64,000 bases of DNA from Carex sylvatica (GCA_964058845.1 CAXKVR010000360.1:1-64000); one strand, 5' to 3'. Positions 1 through 12,480 are shown, numbered from the stretch's first letter. The notes: generated by a model from the sequence alone, not told the origin. Made by a program: numbers and translations.

Positions 1-1192
1 CCAGAAACTATTTCTTTCGTTACTTTTCATCTCCTGCTTACATACTTAATACCAATTTTAAATTTACCATTATTAGAAAAAAAAAAAAGATAAACAAATT
101 CACCATGAATTTCATAAAATTTGGATTTTACCACGGACGCAACTTCAAGTTGCATCCACCAAAAATGTGAATGTAATTTCACGTTGCGTGCAAATATTGG
201 TGGGCACAATTTTCAAGTTGCGTTCATTAAATCATATTTATATGAAAGTCAATGGCAGCATTTAATAGATATTTTTACTAATTTTTGAAAATGAAAAATG
301 AAAAATGAATGAATGTATTAATTAACTTGTAAACGTTACATTTTTACTGCTTGTCTTTATACTAAGTACTCTAAAAAAATATAAACTTTACATATAAACT
401 CATCACTTGTGAAGTAGAACCATCTATATTTCTATTAATGAGCGTAAGTCAATAGTAATAGTCAATTGACTTATTAATCATCTGCTGACAAAAATATTTA
501 TTGAAAAATATTCGAAATATAAAGGATGACAAGTACAACAAATAAGCTGGTGCTTCTAATTCTTAATTAACTAATATAAAAGCAAATAACTAACTTTTAG
601 TCTAGTGACAAAATTCAATACTATGTCATCTTGAGTTATGAATTTGATGAGGATCCTTTATAGACATTAGTTGGAAATTGAACATCTAAATCTCCATCTT
701 TCTATCTCAAAAAAATAAAAATAAAAACAATATGTTAAAGCATAATATTTATTAGTTCAGCAATTCTTACTTAATAATAGTTTGACCCTTAATTGATTTC
801 TCATTCTTAATTAGATTTATTGAACATAGCAATTAATTTTCGTGACATATTCTTGTTTCCTACGGTCAATAGAAGGAATGATAATTGAAGTGGCTTTTAA
901 TTATGAATTGAGGTTGTTTGATTTGATTTTTTTTATTTTATCCAAATAAATGGAAGAAAATAATCTACTTTACGAGTGATATGTTTCTAAAAAAAATAAA
1001 AAAATAATAAGTGTATTAAAATTAATTTATAATCTTCATATTTTACTGCTTGTTTTTATACTAAGTACGTTAAATAATTTTATAAACTTTGCACCTAAAC
1101 TCATCACTTGTGAAGTAGAACCCAACTCCTAGAAGCAATCTAAAATTAAGTTCATAATATGAACAAATAAAATGAAGTAGACAGTATATCAT

Positions 1193-1428
1193 TCATAAAA
1201 TTTAAGAAGTCTAGCTAGTTGCTGTAGCGTCCACCTCCATTGTACTTAATTTAAGAAAGAAATATCAGGGACCTAATTTATATATCGGCTAATTAATATC
1301 TCGGCTATTTCATAAAATTTAAGAAGTCTAGTTGCTGCAAAGCTAGAAAGCTCCATTGTACTTTCATTTTCATTTATGAAAGAAATATCATGGGCTTAAT
1401 ATCTCGCCTAATTAATATCTTGGCTATT
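1193..1428. repeat. Tandem duplication, two copies of about 117 bp
   Basis: The segment beginning 'tcataaaatttaagaagtct' at 1193 is repeated from 1310. Both copies run through 'ctccattgtact', 'gaaagaaatatca' and 'ctaattaatatct'. The copies have diverged by substitutions and small indels, so this is an old local duplication. No function is visible. Confidence 0.75.
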
Positions 1429-1681
1429 AATAGGCTACTTTAGTTCTTACAGGCCCCAGCGAAGACCAACATTTGGGGACTTGAAGGATGGGTCCCGCTC
1501 TACGTACGGTTCACTCTTAAATTAATGATTGGTCCCATTGTCAGTGTAACCCCCAAGGCATAGCCCAATATTAATATTAGAGCCCATGAGAATCTGATCC
1601 AATTCAATATTCAATTTCATTGTAATAAGTCACATACAATGAGCCACATAGTAAAAGTGGCCTGTCAGCTATTTGCCAACT

Positions 1682-1722
1682 CTTTTTATCGTTTTTCCCC
1701 AACTTAAAAGAACGATAAAAAG
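1682..1722. repeat. Perfect 12-bp inverted repeat (hairpin)
   Basis: CTTTTTATCGTT (1682-1693) and AACGATAAAAAG (1711-1722) are exact reverse complements separated by 17 bp. Such a stem could arise by chance in AT-rich DNA. No adjacent gene suggests a role. Confidence 0.6.
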
Positions 1723-1876
1723 AAAAAGGGAGAATTACACGTATATCTCTCAAAAACTTAGTGTTGGAACTACAAGTTAACTCAAACTTTCTTATTTGTA
1801 TCAAGGTCAGGCCGGTCCCACTTCTGGTCCACAGACTCTCCTCCGGCACACTGACTTTCTTGCACGCGTAGTTGGG

Positions 1877-1974
1877 TTGTGCCCCTCCAGCACGTGTGCC
1901 ACAACCGGCCTGACAGGTGTTGTCTCAGCTGCAGTAGGGTGCACTGCATCCGGCCTGACATCAGGCACAATCGG
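1877..1974 (-). pseudogene. Fragment of an unrecognised coding sequence, copy A
   Basis: This 98-bp stretch is closely similar to 5588-5695. When both are read on the minus strand in the matching frame they give almost the same peptide, with shared blocks such as HPTAAET and RPVVAH. Conservation of a reading frame suggests both come from one protein-coding sequence. I do not recognise the family; it could be a mobile-element protein or a captured host exon. This copy is short, has no start codon, and its frame is not open beyond the shared block. Confidence 0.45.
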
Positions 1975-2661
1975 ATTTATTTGGCATCTGTATCGCCCTG
2001 ATCAGAATCAGTTATATTCCAATACTAATATGCGTATATAACCGATATTGATTTCATTTTTTCCACTGGTGTTGCATCAAAATTGAGTATTTGTTTGAGT
2101 CAATACTAGAAAATTCAATGATTTTAAATAGAGCAACATAGAATTAGAATAAAAAAATTATCCTAAATAAGTTATCTGTAAATGTAATAATGTTATACGA
2201 ATTCAATATAGTATGAAACTCCTCGTATAAATGTTTGCAGCTTGTTGTATGAATTATATATAACATAGAGATTACGACAAAATAGCCTTCTCTAAGATTC
2301 CACTGATCACCGTACATACGTGCAAATATAATAGATATATAGTCATATATAGTTTGGTTGAACTAATATATACGTGGCAATAAAAATGTCAATAGCAAAG
2401 AACGGCTTCTAGAAGATTTTCTTAATTTTATAATTAAATAGTTATGGTATGAAATTATTATAACGAGTATTTTCATTTGCCACTTAATGTATATTAATCT
2501 GTCAACGATTTGAGAGTTCATACAGTGGAAGTCAATATCTTTTTCTTCTCTAAATAAAAATGCTTAAGTAAAAAATTATGTGTCAAAATGATAAGAGTGG
2601 TATTAATTTTGGCGGCACATCATGTGTTAGTCAGGTGTAGGTCACTGGAAGGGTCAAAAAA

Positions 2662-2905
2662 ATGGCGGCCCTGTCATATCATCCAAGAAATAAAGAATAT
2701 ATATATATCAAAAACTTTGAATTCATTTACAGCTAGCATGTTATGTCAAACAATATAAATTAATTGTTGAATAGGACTGCTAAGTCCAGTCAAGTAATCA
2801 AATCTTAACTAGAGAATATATGGATCGGTAAGGTGTCCAAAAACTTTTTCTCAGTGAAAGAGCTAGGAAAAAGTTAATGCATATATATAAATGAAAGATT
2901 TGTAG
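2662..2905. repeat. Direct repeat, left copy (244 bp)
   Basis: This segment, from 'aatggcggccctgt' to 'aaagatttgtag', recurs at 3342-3585 in the same orientation with scattered substitutions. The 436 bp between the copies has no recognisable gene. Old local duplication; no role assigned. Confidence 0.8.
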
Positions 2906-3341
2906 GGTGCTAGCTGTAGCAACTTCAATGTCTTGTACTTATATTAGTTGCACTCTTTTGTTTCTTCATAGAAGAGATGTTATCTATTCTTTTAATGTTT
3001 CATTTGAGACCCGCCTAGAGGTACCATGTACTGTACTTGGAATGTTTTTGTTGCTATCATTGTTAGCATCGTGTAGACCTTGGTGAAGCAGGGAACTGAC
3101 TCTGTTTATTTACTTGTTATCATCTTTACTAGCTTGGTACAGCTTCGAACCAAGGAACGAGATCTAGTGCTCTTCAAATCCCTCCTCTTTCTGTGCTATT
3201 CTCTCTATCTCTCTCCTCCTCCTCTCTCTCTCACGTGATTCTCTTTCTCTCTCCTCTTTTTTTAAGAGAGATAGGGAGAATAAAAGAGCAACGAGCTGCT
3301 TTTCTTATTAGAAAAGTAGCGGATACACATCCCAAAAAAAA

Positions 3342-3585
3342 ATGGCGGCCCTGTTATATCATCCAAGAAATAATATATATATATATCGCAAAAATTTTGA
3401 ATTCATTTACAGCTAGCATGTTATGCCAAACAATATGAATTAATTGTTAAATATGACTGCCAAGTACAATCAAGTAATTAAATCTTATCTAGAGAACTCA
3501 CGGATCAGTGAGGTGTCCAAAAACTTTTTCTCAATGAAGGAGCTAGGAGAAAGTTAATGCATATAGATAAATGAAAGATTTGTAG
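3342..3585. repeat. Direct repeat, right copy (244 bp)
   Basis: Partner of 2662-2905, same orientation, about 680 bp downstream. The sequence just after it (around 'catctgttgtttgctcaaaata') also resembles 30,460-30,500, so part of this segment is dispersed elsewhere in the window. Confidence 0.8.
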
Positions 3586-5533
3586 ATTTGTATAACACTT
3601 CATCTGTTGTTTGCTCAAAATATATTTTATCCTTTTTCTCTATTTTGAAATGTGAAACTTAGTAGAAAAGAGAGAAAAATGTTTTATTTCTTGATGTATA
3701 TATAGGCTATTAGGCTTTAAGATGTATATATAGGCAGATGCAATCAATTAGTCTTTCATAGAACCCTAGACTAAAAACTCAGGTGGAACGCCGATCGCTC
3801 TCTCGCTCAGCTCCTTTGTTCCAAATCTGTTTGATATCTTAGGAAATCCACCAATCGAAGATTCTTTCCATTTTCGTTCGATCACAACGGCTAATTGTAG
3901 CCCCGCTCCTCCCATACTTGTATTTGGTGGCATTTAGTTCTTCTCAATCGAAGAAGCAGCGAGGTAGAGAGAGAGATCGGGAGAGCGTGCCTCTGTCTTA
4001 CGCCTCTCCTCTCGCACCAAGCCTCCGCCTCTCATACACCGAACTCTCTTGCGCTAGCCAACCGGCACTGAGTAAAAATGCCAGCCTTTCCTCTCTGCGT
4101 TCGATCGAAGCAACCATGCACCAGACCAAATATTCGCTCCAAATTAATTGCGCCAGAGCCAAATCCCAAATCCTCCCTCCTCTTTGCCTCTCGACCAAAA
4201 CCCTATCCCCCCACCTCTCCGCCTTTCCGCCTCTGGACCCAAATCCTATCTCTCTGCTTCTCCGCCTCTCCTCTCTCTGAATCAAGAGACTTAAGTAAGG
4301 TGTGTAATATTCATTTTTAAATTTATCAAGAGACTTAAGTAGTGCATACAATAGATTTAACTCTATGCAATTAACATGAAAATTAACTTTAGGCATTATA
4401 TTAATTGTACATGCTTTATATTTTGTAATTTCTCCATCAATCAAACCACATATGCTTCTATGGATTAAATTTTTTTAGGAATGCTTCTATGGACTAGAAT
4501 TTTTGAGGGATGCTTCTATGGACTTAAAATTTCACTAGAATTTTAAGCAAATTAATCAGAGCCGTTGATTCTTTAAAGGGTAAAATAGTATATTATTTTT
4601 GTCAGAGAAAAGCTAGCGCTGCTACTGGAGACGTCCAATGCTCCTTTTTCTCCCTCCCGATATGGATTTGATTTAAATATCCGACCCATAACCGAATCTG
4701 ATTCGATACCCGTATAAATATCCGATAAATAATAATAGCATTTTTTATAATTATTTAATATAAAAATATATATTAATGACTATGAAAAACAATCATTTAT
4801 GGTATTTTTTAAAATTTTTTGAATGAAATTTATTGCTCTTTTTCACACATATCATTGAAATCAAATATCAGGGTCTGATTGAATTCTTGCTTTCATCTCT
4901 CTTCTCGACAACTCGGTAATCATATCTGCAAATATATTATCTTTCATGTCAATGTGCAAGAGCTGATTAAGTTAACCTTGAAAATAAGTGTCATACCATG
5001 ATGCCAAGTATTTGTAACAAGTATTTTAAAATATTAAAAGTCTCAAAAATGAGGTCTAACATCTAATTTTAAGATCTTATCATAAAAATAAAATTATTTT
5101 CAGTCATAACCAACGAAACACAAAATTAAGTTTGAAAATCAATTATAAATAAGATCATCATGCCAGAAAATATATATATTTACACAATTTTATTTTGATT
5201 AAAAAAAAATTAAACGATCAAAGTAACCACTAATTTTTTTTCCCAAACATAGAAAGTTCAATTAGGATAATTGTATTGAAATTGTAATCTAAAAATTAAA
5301 AGGAAATGATCCGCTACCTAACTATTGATGAGATTTTGTTCCTGTCGTACGTATTTGTATGTTTTATATAATTTGGGATGATTATTCCTTTGTGCAAGAC
5401 TAAATATGTTTTTTATGGACATTTTTCAAATTAGTTTTTTTTTTCTAACTAATTTGTACATTTTCAATTTTTTTGCTGGATTTTTTGGACATTAATATCT
5501 TTTTTCGGAATTTAACACACACTAATTAGAAAT
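3586..5533. other. No supported gene; pyrimidine-rich and TE-like sequence
   Basis: Around 3,780-4,300 the DNA is rich in CT and less AT-rich, resembling 5'-leader sequence, and frames are open on both strands. None shows a domain or convincing codon structure. Around 4,660-4,740 the text 'ccgacccataaccgaatctg' resembles the low-complexity ends of the hAT-like elements further on. Confidence 0.4.
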
Positions 5534-5950
5534 TCAATAAAAATTACAATCAATAAGTTCAAAACTAAAATCATGAATAGCGTTTGTGTTGTGCCCCTCC
5601 GGTGCGTGAGCCACAACCGGCCTGACAGACGCTGTCTCAGCTGCAGTAGGGTGCGCTACATCTGGCCTGACATCAACCACAACCGGCATGAAGTCCACTG
5701 GCTCATGATCGACTGCCACGGCCAAAAGTTCCACCACATTATGGATGTTCTCAATGGATGAGCGCAAGGTCATTTCATACATGGCCGAATGCGTCATCCC
5801 TTGTTGGAGAACGTTTTGTGCGGCCTCCACGGTTTCGAAAGCCCATCTGCACCTGTCAGAGGCGTGGGTGCCCATTTTTACAGCATCAAATCCTTGGTAT
5901 ACAGCACAATAAAAAGTTTGGGACGAAAATACCCATGCCCTTATTTCCAC
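5534..5950 (-). pseudogene. Unrecognised open reading fragment (138 codons), copy B
   Basis: An open minus-strand frame of 138 codons. Its C-terminal third carries the same peptide blocks (HPTAAET, RPVVAH) as the fragment at 1877-1974. No known domain, signal peptide or membrane segment is evident. The N-terminal part contains DRCRWAFETVEAAQNVLQQG-like text suggesting a soluble, partly helical segment. With no introns, promoter or neighbours to support it, it is more likely a remnant of a mobile-element or captured exon sequence than a working gene. Confidence 0.35.
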
Positions 5951-7739
5951 AGCACAATGGCAATTTTTTTACCACTTTTTATATTTTATTTTGATGAAAT
6001 TCAGCAACTAATTTAAAATGGTTTAAAAGTATCAAAAATGGAAAAATTGATGCAGACATGATCCTCACGATGTCATCTATCTATTGTGCAAGTGGCATGA
6101 CCTGGTGCAAACAGTTAAGGCAATTTTACATTTGTTTTGATTTTATGTATTTTTGAGACAATTCTGGTACCAGCAAAGTAGAAAATCAAAAGGCAACAAA
6201 AATTCTTCAAGGAATCGATTGACAAGTCTATTTGCTTTTGACACAGTTTGTTGGTAAGCAACTTGTTTTTCAATTGATTGCAATTGTTTCTTTCTATTTT
6301 GCTACTTATCGAAGTAGAGCCAATCTGATTGAGTGGAATCTCTATGAAAAGAAAGCAATTTTAACTCTTTGTGGATTCACAGAAGTTGATGATTTAAAAC
6401 ACAATATAAAAAATCTACAAGCTGTCATTCTATTTTTTTATTGATACATGGAAGACGTATTAAATTTTATTAAATTTGAGTATCATTTGGCAAGTATTGA
6501 AAGTGATTGCAAACTTCAAATTTATATTTATCTCAGGAAAAAAATTCAAAATTTTCAATAAAATAAAACATGTATTCAATGTACCGTAACAAAACTATAC
6601 CGTGATATTAAAAGCCCAAAAATACTAATGGGCTTCATTCATCATTTCGTTAAATTACTACGATCATTTGGGTTTGAGCCGATTTGGGCCAAACCCAGTC
6701 GGGCTTTATCTTTCAAAATTCAGCTGATCCGACTTGGGCTTTTAATAAAAAGATTGAATGAACTAGGCCGAGTTTTGAGCTTGAGCTGGCTCATTAATTA
6801 CCAATTTGCCATTGTAGACTGTCTGTCTCTTATGTTTGACTTGTGAGGAAATGTATCTGCATGAATGTTTCTAACTTAAGTTCGTATTAAGTTGTATAAT
6901 CGTTGGACTTTAATTCAAGGTCAAAACCAGTTGTGATTACGACCACGAAATGCTGATTCTTTGGTTTGATCACAATTTTATAATTGCTCATGTAATTTAA
7001 TTTGTTGAAATTTGATTTCCCCTTAATAATACCAAAAGAACTAAGATTTTCTGATTATAAAATAGGAACTCCATTTTTGTTTTCAGATTTATGTAATATT
7101 TGCACTAACTTTTCTAATTTTGACATTTCCTACACTTTACATCACTAATTAATTACTAACTTCAGTTTTCTTCTGATAGCAACTGAAAATTGAATAATCA
7201 TGAATCTCCCAATAACCAACCCACAACCCACTAACAATTAATTAAACCCTGCTCTAGTACCACTTTTCCAACTGTGACACCTGAGCTGGTACACAAGGTA
7301 GCACAACTGCTGCACACTTGCTGACAGATCTACATAAGGTCATAAATGCAGTGGTGCTTTTGTCTTGCTTCCCTTCCCTTTCTTTTTCATATACCAGCTG
7401 CAATTTTAGACAATTTTAGCTTTTGGTGGACTTTTCTGTATAAAATAAATCTATTTTTCTAAATAAATTAAATAACCTGACAGTTTCTGTGTGTAATTTC
7501 TGGGATTAGAGCTTAGAGAGAGAGTGATTTCTAAGAATAATTGTAACAGTTATCTAATAACCAAACTAAAAGGAAATAACAAAGAATACTTAATGAACTA
7601 GGTCATGTAATACTTCTTGCCATAGAAAAAGAGGAAATTGGAACCCTTTTTTTCACTGACATAGAATTCATGCTCCTTTTGCATTGGTACATATAGTATA
7701 TTCACTAAAAAAGTAACATAATAGATATAATAATAATAA
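5951..7739. other. AT-rich region without a recognisable gene
   Basis: Open stretches at 6232-6444 and 6628-6846 on the plus strand have no recognisable domain. The second reads through text of the type found in hAT-like repeats elsewhere in the window. Nothing else is supported. Confidence 0.5.
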
Positions 7740-8746
7740 AGTCTGGTAGTGAATGTAAGAATTGTAGGAACCTAAACTTCAACCAATTTATATGATAAAG
7801 TTATTTGACGGATCATCGAATTAAAACACTGGTGTAACACTTCATTCTTAACTACAAATGTTATTTTATTAAATTTGCAAGAACAGAACATCTAAAACTT
7901 ATATCATGATTAACTGATTAGAGAAACGAAATTTGCAAAAGCCCTCGAATTAAATACATAGATTAATTACATAGCAACAATATAAAAAGACATCCAGAAA
8001 TTAGGTGATGCGTAAGTCATGTCTTCCCATTTGCTGGTAAATGAATTTATTAGGTATATATGATCAATAAATACAAAAATATGTTTTCGGAGATGATGGA
8101 ACACACAAATTCACCAGTAATTCCCTAGAACGCCTAATATCATATAATTTTATGTCTACGGATTCCTAGACGAACTGGGAATTATTAAGTATATATGTAA
8201 ACATGGTGAATTATATTTTAATCTTGAATGATGTATTGCAATCAAGTTCTTATAATTCTTTACCTCTGAAGAGCTATCCAATGCTTGAGAGTATGTGGGG
8301 CCAAGTAATGTGTTGACCGTGGGTGTAAAAAACAACCAGCTAGAAAGTCACTTACTCATCCACCAAACAATAGTATCAACTAGCTGAGTGTGACATAGAC
8401 CAGCACCTAGGGTACATCGTCCCTTCATCAAATCAAACTTGCAGAGTTAGATACGCAAAATATAAAACACAAATATTTTAAGGCAATCAGAAATTTTTTT
8501 TTTTTAAATTTGAACCTTTAACTTCTTGTTTACAGAGAGGAAGCTGACAAGTCGTCCAGTTTCTACAAGCGTTTCAAAGCAGATATCTTATCTGATCGTT
8601 GTCCACATTTTCTGTAGTTCGACGCTAGACATCTTTCAGCAAATATGTTTTGCCTAACATGGAGGAAAAGATGTCTAGCTTCGAACTACAAGAAAATGTA
8701 GACGACGTGTCAAAAATGGTTCACACTTACAAGGTGCCGGGTTATT
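7740..8746. repeat. Locally repeated non-coding unit, partial copy R0
   Basis: This segment shares ordered blocks with 19400-20700 and 24300-25170, for example 'actgattagagaaacgaaat', 'ctcaccagtaattccctaga' and the terminal hairpin. It has no long open frame. Similarity stops abruptly near 8746, where copia-like LTR sequence starts, so the copy appears to be cut by that insertion. Confidence 0.7.
8597..8707. ncRNA. Candidate hairpin RNA precursor, copy 1
   Basis: Two arms of about 41 nt (8597-8637 and 8667-8707) are near-perfect reverse complements, with about 37 of 41 positions paired and one bulge, around a loop of about 29 nt. Size and pairing resemble a plant miRNA precursor, but I recognise no known miRNA in either arm. 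A related hairpin lies at 20461-20577 and shows a compensatory change. The alternative is the inverted ends of a very small mobile element. Expression is not known. Confidence 0.4.
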
Positions 8747-9127
8747 GAATATATACAACACGGGGAGAGAGGTAAATTGAGATGGACGATTGACTCAGGG
8801 ATAGAAGAAGATAGGAACTGAGAAGCGTTGGAATTTGTTTTAGAGGTCTTGGTGTTAGCCTTTTTGAGAGCGCTCTCATACTGTTAAAAACAATGAAGAA
8901 ATCAAGAATTGATCTGTCTTCCATCATTGATCGAGTGGCTTAGATTAAATCAAGCATAGGATAGGGTCTTTAGTTTATTTATGAAAAAACAACAATATGT
9001 CCCAACAGTGCAACAAAATAGCCGTTTGGCTTTGTAATATAAATAGAACATGAGTGCTTGAAAAACATAGTGAGAACAATCTCAATTCATAGAATACAAT
9101 CTATCCTCAGAACCTCAAAAATCAACA
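8747..9127 (+). mobile_element. Probable copia-type 5' LTR remnant
   Basis: The segment lies between the break in the R0 repeat near 8746 and a primer-binding site at 9128. It starts with TG, ends with 'atcaaca', and has a TATA-like 'aatataaata' near 9038. No matching 3' LTR was found in the window. The left edge is inferred from where similarity to the other R copies ends and may be off by a few bases. Confidence 0.5.
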
Positions 9128-9139
9128 TGGTATCAGAGC
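9128..9139 (+). other. Primer-binding site, initiator tRNA-Met type
   Basis: TGGTATCAGAGC is the usual plant retrotransposon primer-binding site, complementary to the 3' end of initiator methionine tRNA. It follows directly after a CA-ending LTR-like segment, as in copia elements. Confidence 0.8.
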
Positions 9140-10713
9140 GGGTTTGTAAACCTTAAAATCAAGCACTACAAGCACACAAAGCAAGAATGGCTCAAGCCGG
9201 GCAGCACTCAATCCGAGGCTACAAGCTGCCAATACCGTTCTTCATGGCGGAAATTACTTAAGCAAGCAATAAACCGATTAACCAAATAACTCAATAACCC
9301 GATAGACCATATAGTACCAGTAAGAACTGAAAAAAATGTCAGAAACCAGCAAAGACCGAGTATCTGTTCTATCAGGTCAACACCAAAAAAGATAAAAGAA
9401 AAAAAACCAGAATCAACAGAGCCTGTGTCATACCAGCATACCAGCTAATACCAGGAAAAAATCAGGAAAAACCCATAATACCAGGAAACTGGTACATACA
9501 AAAACCATAAACACGGAAAAATCTGTTCTTATCAGATTTATACCATAAAACCAGAAAAACTCTCATCACATACTTTCCACATCTATCAACTAAAAAAGAT
9601 CCAGTGAGAAATAAGGAAACAAAACCAACATCGAAATTACAGGCCACCAACCACTGACCTCAAAGAAGTTCAAGGGTGGTCCAAAGAGGTTGAGATTTTT
9701 CAGAACTTTGCGAGTCTCCAAAACCCTCATCCTCTTTCAGCCTCTTCTCTCTTTCTCTCTCGCTCTAACATGTAGTCATTTCAATCCAACAGGAGGAGAC
9801 TCACCGCATCGCCATGAGCGGTCCCCAAGCTAGAAGCGAGGGACACGAGATCCAGGCGTTTGCTACAAGAAACTAGAACCCTAGTTTCTCTCACCGCTAA
9901 AACCCTAGCTCCTCTTCCGACAAGTGTTCAATACTCATCTAAGGCCGAAGAGGGGCAGGGCAGCGGGAAGATGAGGGAAGAGGGGGAGGCGATCGATTTG
10001 AAGAGAAGCACAAGGAAGAAAGGGGGAGAAGAGAAATGGCGCTGCGAAAGAACAAAAATGAAAGCAGCGCATTTATAGGGAGAAAGGGAGGCCTACATTT
10101 GTTGATCTCTCCATTTGAATGGAAAATGGAGATCTCCATTTTTGGGAAGTTTATGAAGAAAAATGTGTAACAGGTCAGAACAACCCGGTTCAAGAAAAAG
10201 GATAGAGTGAGGCAACTTATCCAGTCACCAATTGTGCAGTTGGCTAAACAAAATCTCCAAAAAATACATGCGGTACCATTTTAAATTCAATAAGTTTCTT
10301 TATATGAAAAAATATATAATTGATGATGGTGCTACAAATTATATTCTGATGAACACATTTTAATTCAATAACCTAGACATAAATCAAAATTACCAAAGTT
10401 TTGTTAGTAGCCAATGGAACTGAAGCACCAATCAATGGTATAGAAAATTGTCAAATATATTCTAAATATTAAAAATATTTTCTATATAGAATCCTTTGCA
10501 ATCATCATCTGTATTTATTTCGCAAAATTAGCACAATTAAGAAATTGATGGTATGCGAGTATGTAATCTTTTTTTCAAATAATATAAATGATATTTGTAT
10601 ATAAATAGTTTTTCTACAATTTTAATTTCAATTAAAAAAATAACACTAGAAGTAAGTTAAAACAAATTTAATTTCTTCAATAAATATAATATTTCAAACC
10701 GGCAGACCGGAAA
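9140..10713 (+). pseudogene. Decayed Ty1/copia internal region, copy A
   Basis: After the primer-binding site an ATG at 9187 opens a short gag-like frame that stops after about 24 codons. From about 10,045 to 10,713 the DNA matches 14,785-15,428. It includes remnants of the copia aspartic protease: a degenerate active-site block (DDGATNY, near 10,320) and a downstream VANGTEAPI-type block (near 10,410). The frames are broken by stops and shifts. The stretch 9,290-10,040 has no recognisable domain; part of it (9,730-10,000) looks like leader sequence rich in 'ccctag'. Non-functional. Confidence 0.5.
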
Positions 10714-10892
10714 TATAATTAATGAAGTTTATAAAAAAAAATGGATTTTATGTTTTTTTGGAAACAAAACAAATGTATCACACAACGCAATATGAAATTT
10801 TCAAATATTTTCATTTAACGGTTTTCATAAATTTTCAACATTTTAATTATAAAATTTTAAAACTTTTCTGCATTAAAAAAAAGGACTTTACT

Positions 10893-11400
10893 TAGGGGTG
10901 TAAACGGAGCGGATAATGCTCATACTATATCCGCATCTGTCAGATAATGAGCGGATACGAATACGGATACGAATAGTAAACGAATATTAAAATTCAAAAC
11001 TAAATTCGCCTTAAACGGATACGGATTCGAATACGGATATAAAACGAATAATGGTCGGATAATTAAGATATATGAATTTCTAAGATTCAAATATTAATTA
11101 AAAAATTAACTATAAATATTAATGATAACTATAAGTAGATGGAGAGATGAGAGATAATATATTCATATAATATATATATCAAATAAAGAAATGGTAACAA
11201 AAGAAGTTGTGGTGTAGTGATTTGAAACTTAGTTCAAAGATCTTGAGATGAAAGTACATGGGTTCAAATTCCACTTATAGCAAATATTAATTTCTATTTT
11301 ATTAGAGTCTGGATATCCGCTCTGTTTAAAACTCTGTATCCGGATCTTCTATGGATATCCAAAAATTATTCGAATTTGGACTATCGGATAATTTCCTGAT
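10893..11400. mobile_element. hAT-like element fragment interrupted by a SINE-like insert
   Basis: The left end TAGGGGTGTAAACGG resembles the hAT-type ends at 13665 and 27450. It is followed by repeated 'gcggatacgaatacgg' text typical of these elements. Similar text resumes after about 11,310 ('ggatatccgctctg'), so 11,200-11,300 appears to be a later insert. I found no matching right end or target duplication, so the borders are approximate. Confidence 0.45.
11203..11300 (+). mobile_element. Candidate tRNA-derived SINE
   Basis: An A-box-like TGGTGTAGTGAT (11210-11221) and a B-box-like GGTTCAAATTCC (11261-11272), 51 bp apart start to start, form the internal RNA polymerase III promoter layout of tRNA-derived SINEs. 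The segment sits inside hAT-like sequence. It does not fold as a complete tRNA, so a working tRNA gene is unlikely. Confidence 0.45.
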
Positions 11401-12114
11401 ACAAAGTGGATAGTTGATATATTTAAAAATAATTATGTTCAACATATTCAATTCAATAACATTACATGATATTTATAAAACCCAAAAAAGTATAACCCAA
11501 AAATAACCAAAAAAAGAGAGTAGTGGCTAGCCATATATGTCAATAATAACCCCAAAAAGCGGTGACTGCCCCAATAACCAAAATACATCAGTAATAACCC
11601 CAAAAGGACACTCGCCAATAGCATTTTGTGTTTACCATTCCATCCAGATTATCTTTCACAGTTCCAGACCTTGTCAGCTATTAATAAATTACCAGTAGTA
11701 CTCGAATATTGCGGAAATTTTATTGCAGAAAACTGAGCTATCTTAATTGAAATGGCAACAAATATTGAACACTGTAAAGAACGCATCAACTATTTGTTCC
11801 ATTATAAGTTTCAGCTGAACAAGCAATTTATTGCAGAAAATTCTCGTTGTTCATGTCATCTAGTCAAGTAAATGCCGGTCATTATTAATATTCTAAAAAA
11901 ATATATAATTTTAAAGATGCCCTCGCATTAAATTTTTTATCAAAATTGTCCCGATCGCCAGGTCCACGGGAGGCCCAATTCTCTAGCGGACCGCCCGTGA
12001 CAGGGGCGCCCCACTAGGAACCAGATCGCCCCTAATCTGGGCGGTCCACTTTCTTTTATTTATTTATTTATTTTATTTAAGAGATATAATATCTATATAT
12101 ATAGAGAGAGAGTA

Positions 12115-12480
12115 AAGCTATGCTACTTCGCGAATTAAAAGAGAATATTTTTATTCGCGCTCATATCTATAGTTTCAAAATTCAAAAAGTCGATATGAAC
12201 CGTTAGATGTGATCTCTATATTGAAATGTGCTTGGAGACCCAATTTTATATTTTTCTGATTTTTTTTACTATTTATTAAGCCACTTTGAAAGTCGTTGAT
12301 CCAACGTCTACCGTTGAACGAAAACTTAAACTGCATTTTTGAGGCACTAAACGATATTTTTTTGAAATTCTGATGCTTCGGATACCCGGGGGTTAGCTCC
12401 CGGGTAATATTCGGATCCGTCTCGTCCCCCCCTTTCCGAAAAGTGGTCATATTCGCAAATCCGACTTTCCTAGCCAAAAT
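12115..12480. mobile_element. Partial MITE related to the foldback element at 25681
   Basis: The blocks 'gaaccgtt', 'ttggagaccaaattttacat'-like text, 'tactatttattaagccactt' and 'gttgatccaacg' match the left arm of the foldback element at 25681-25971. Only one arm is recognisable here. It lies inside the Mutator-like element. Confidence 0.55.

Larger units (their letters stand above)
1..1867. other. AT-rich region without a recognisable gene
   Basis: No supported gene is seen. The region contains a dispersed direct repeat (about 358-425 and 1054-1122, sharing the text around 'actcatcacttgtgaagtag'), a 117-bp tandem duplication and a short perfect hairpin, which are listed separately. The short open frames here have no recognisable domain. 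Confidence 0.6.

Noticed and set aside
3918..4444. Overlapping open frames on both strands of about 120-148 codons
   Set aside because: The DNA is CT-rich low complexity; no domain, no conserved frame and no splice support.
6232..6444. 70-codon plus-strand frame as a small gene
   Set aside because: No domain, no conserved copy and AT-rich context; insufficient support.
9939..10193. 84-codon minus-strand open frame
   Set aside because: Proline/serine-rich translation of purine-rich DNA at a copia remnant border; no domain.
11203..11300. Functional tRNA gene
   Set aside because: A- and B-box-like motifs are present, but acceptor and anticodon stems do not pair, and it is embedded in transposon sequence.
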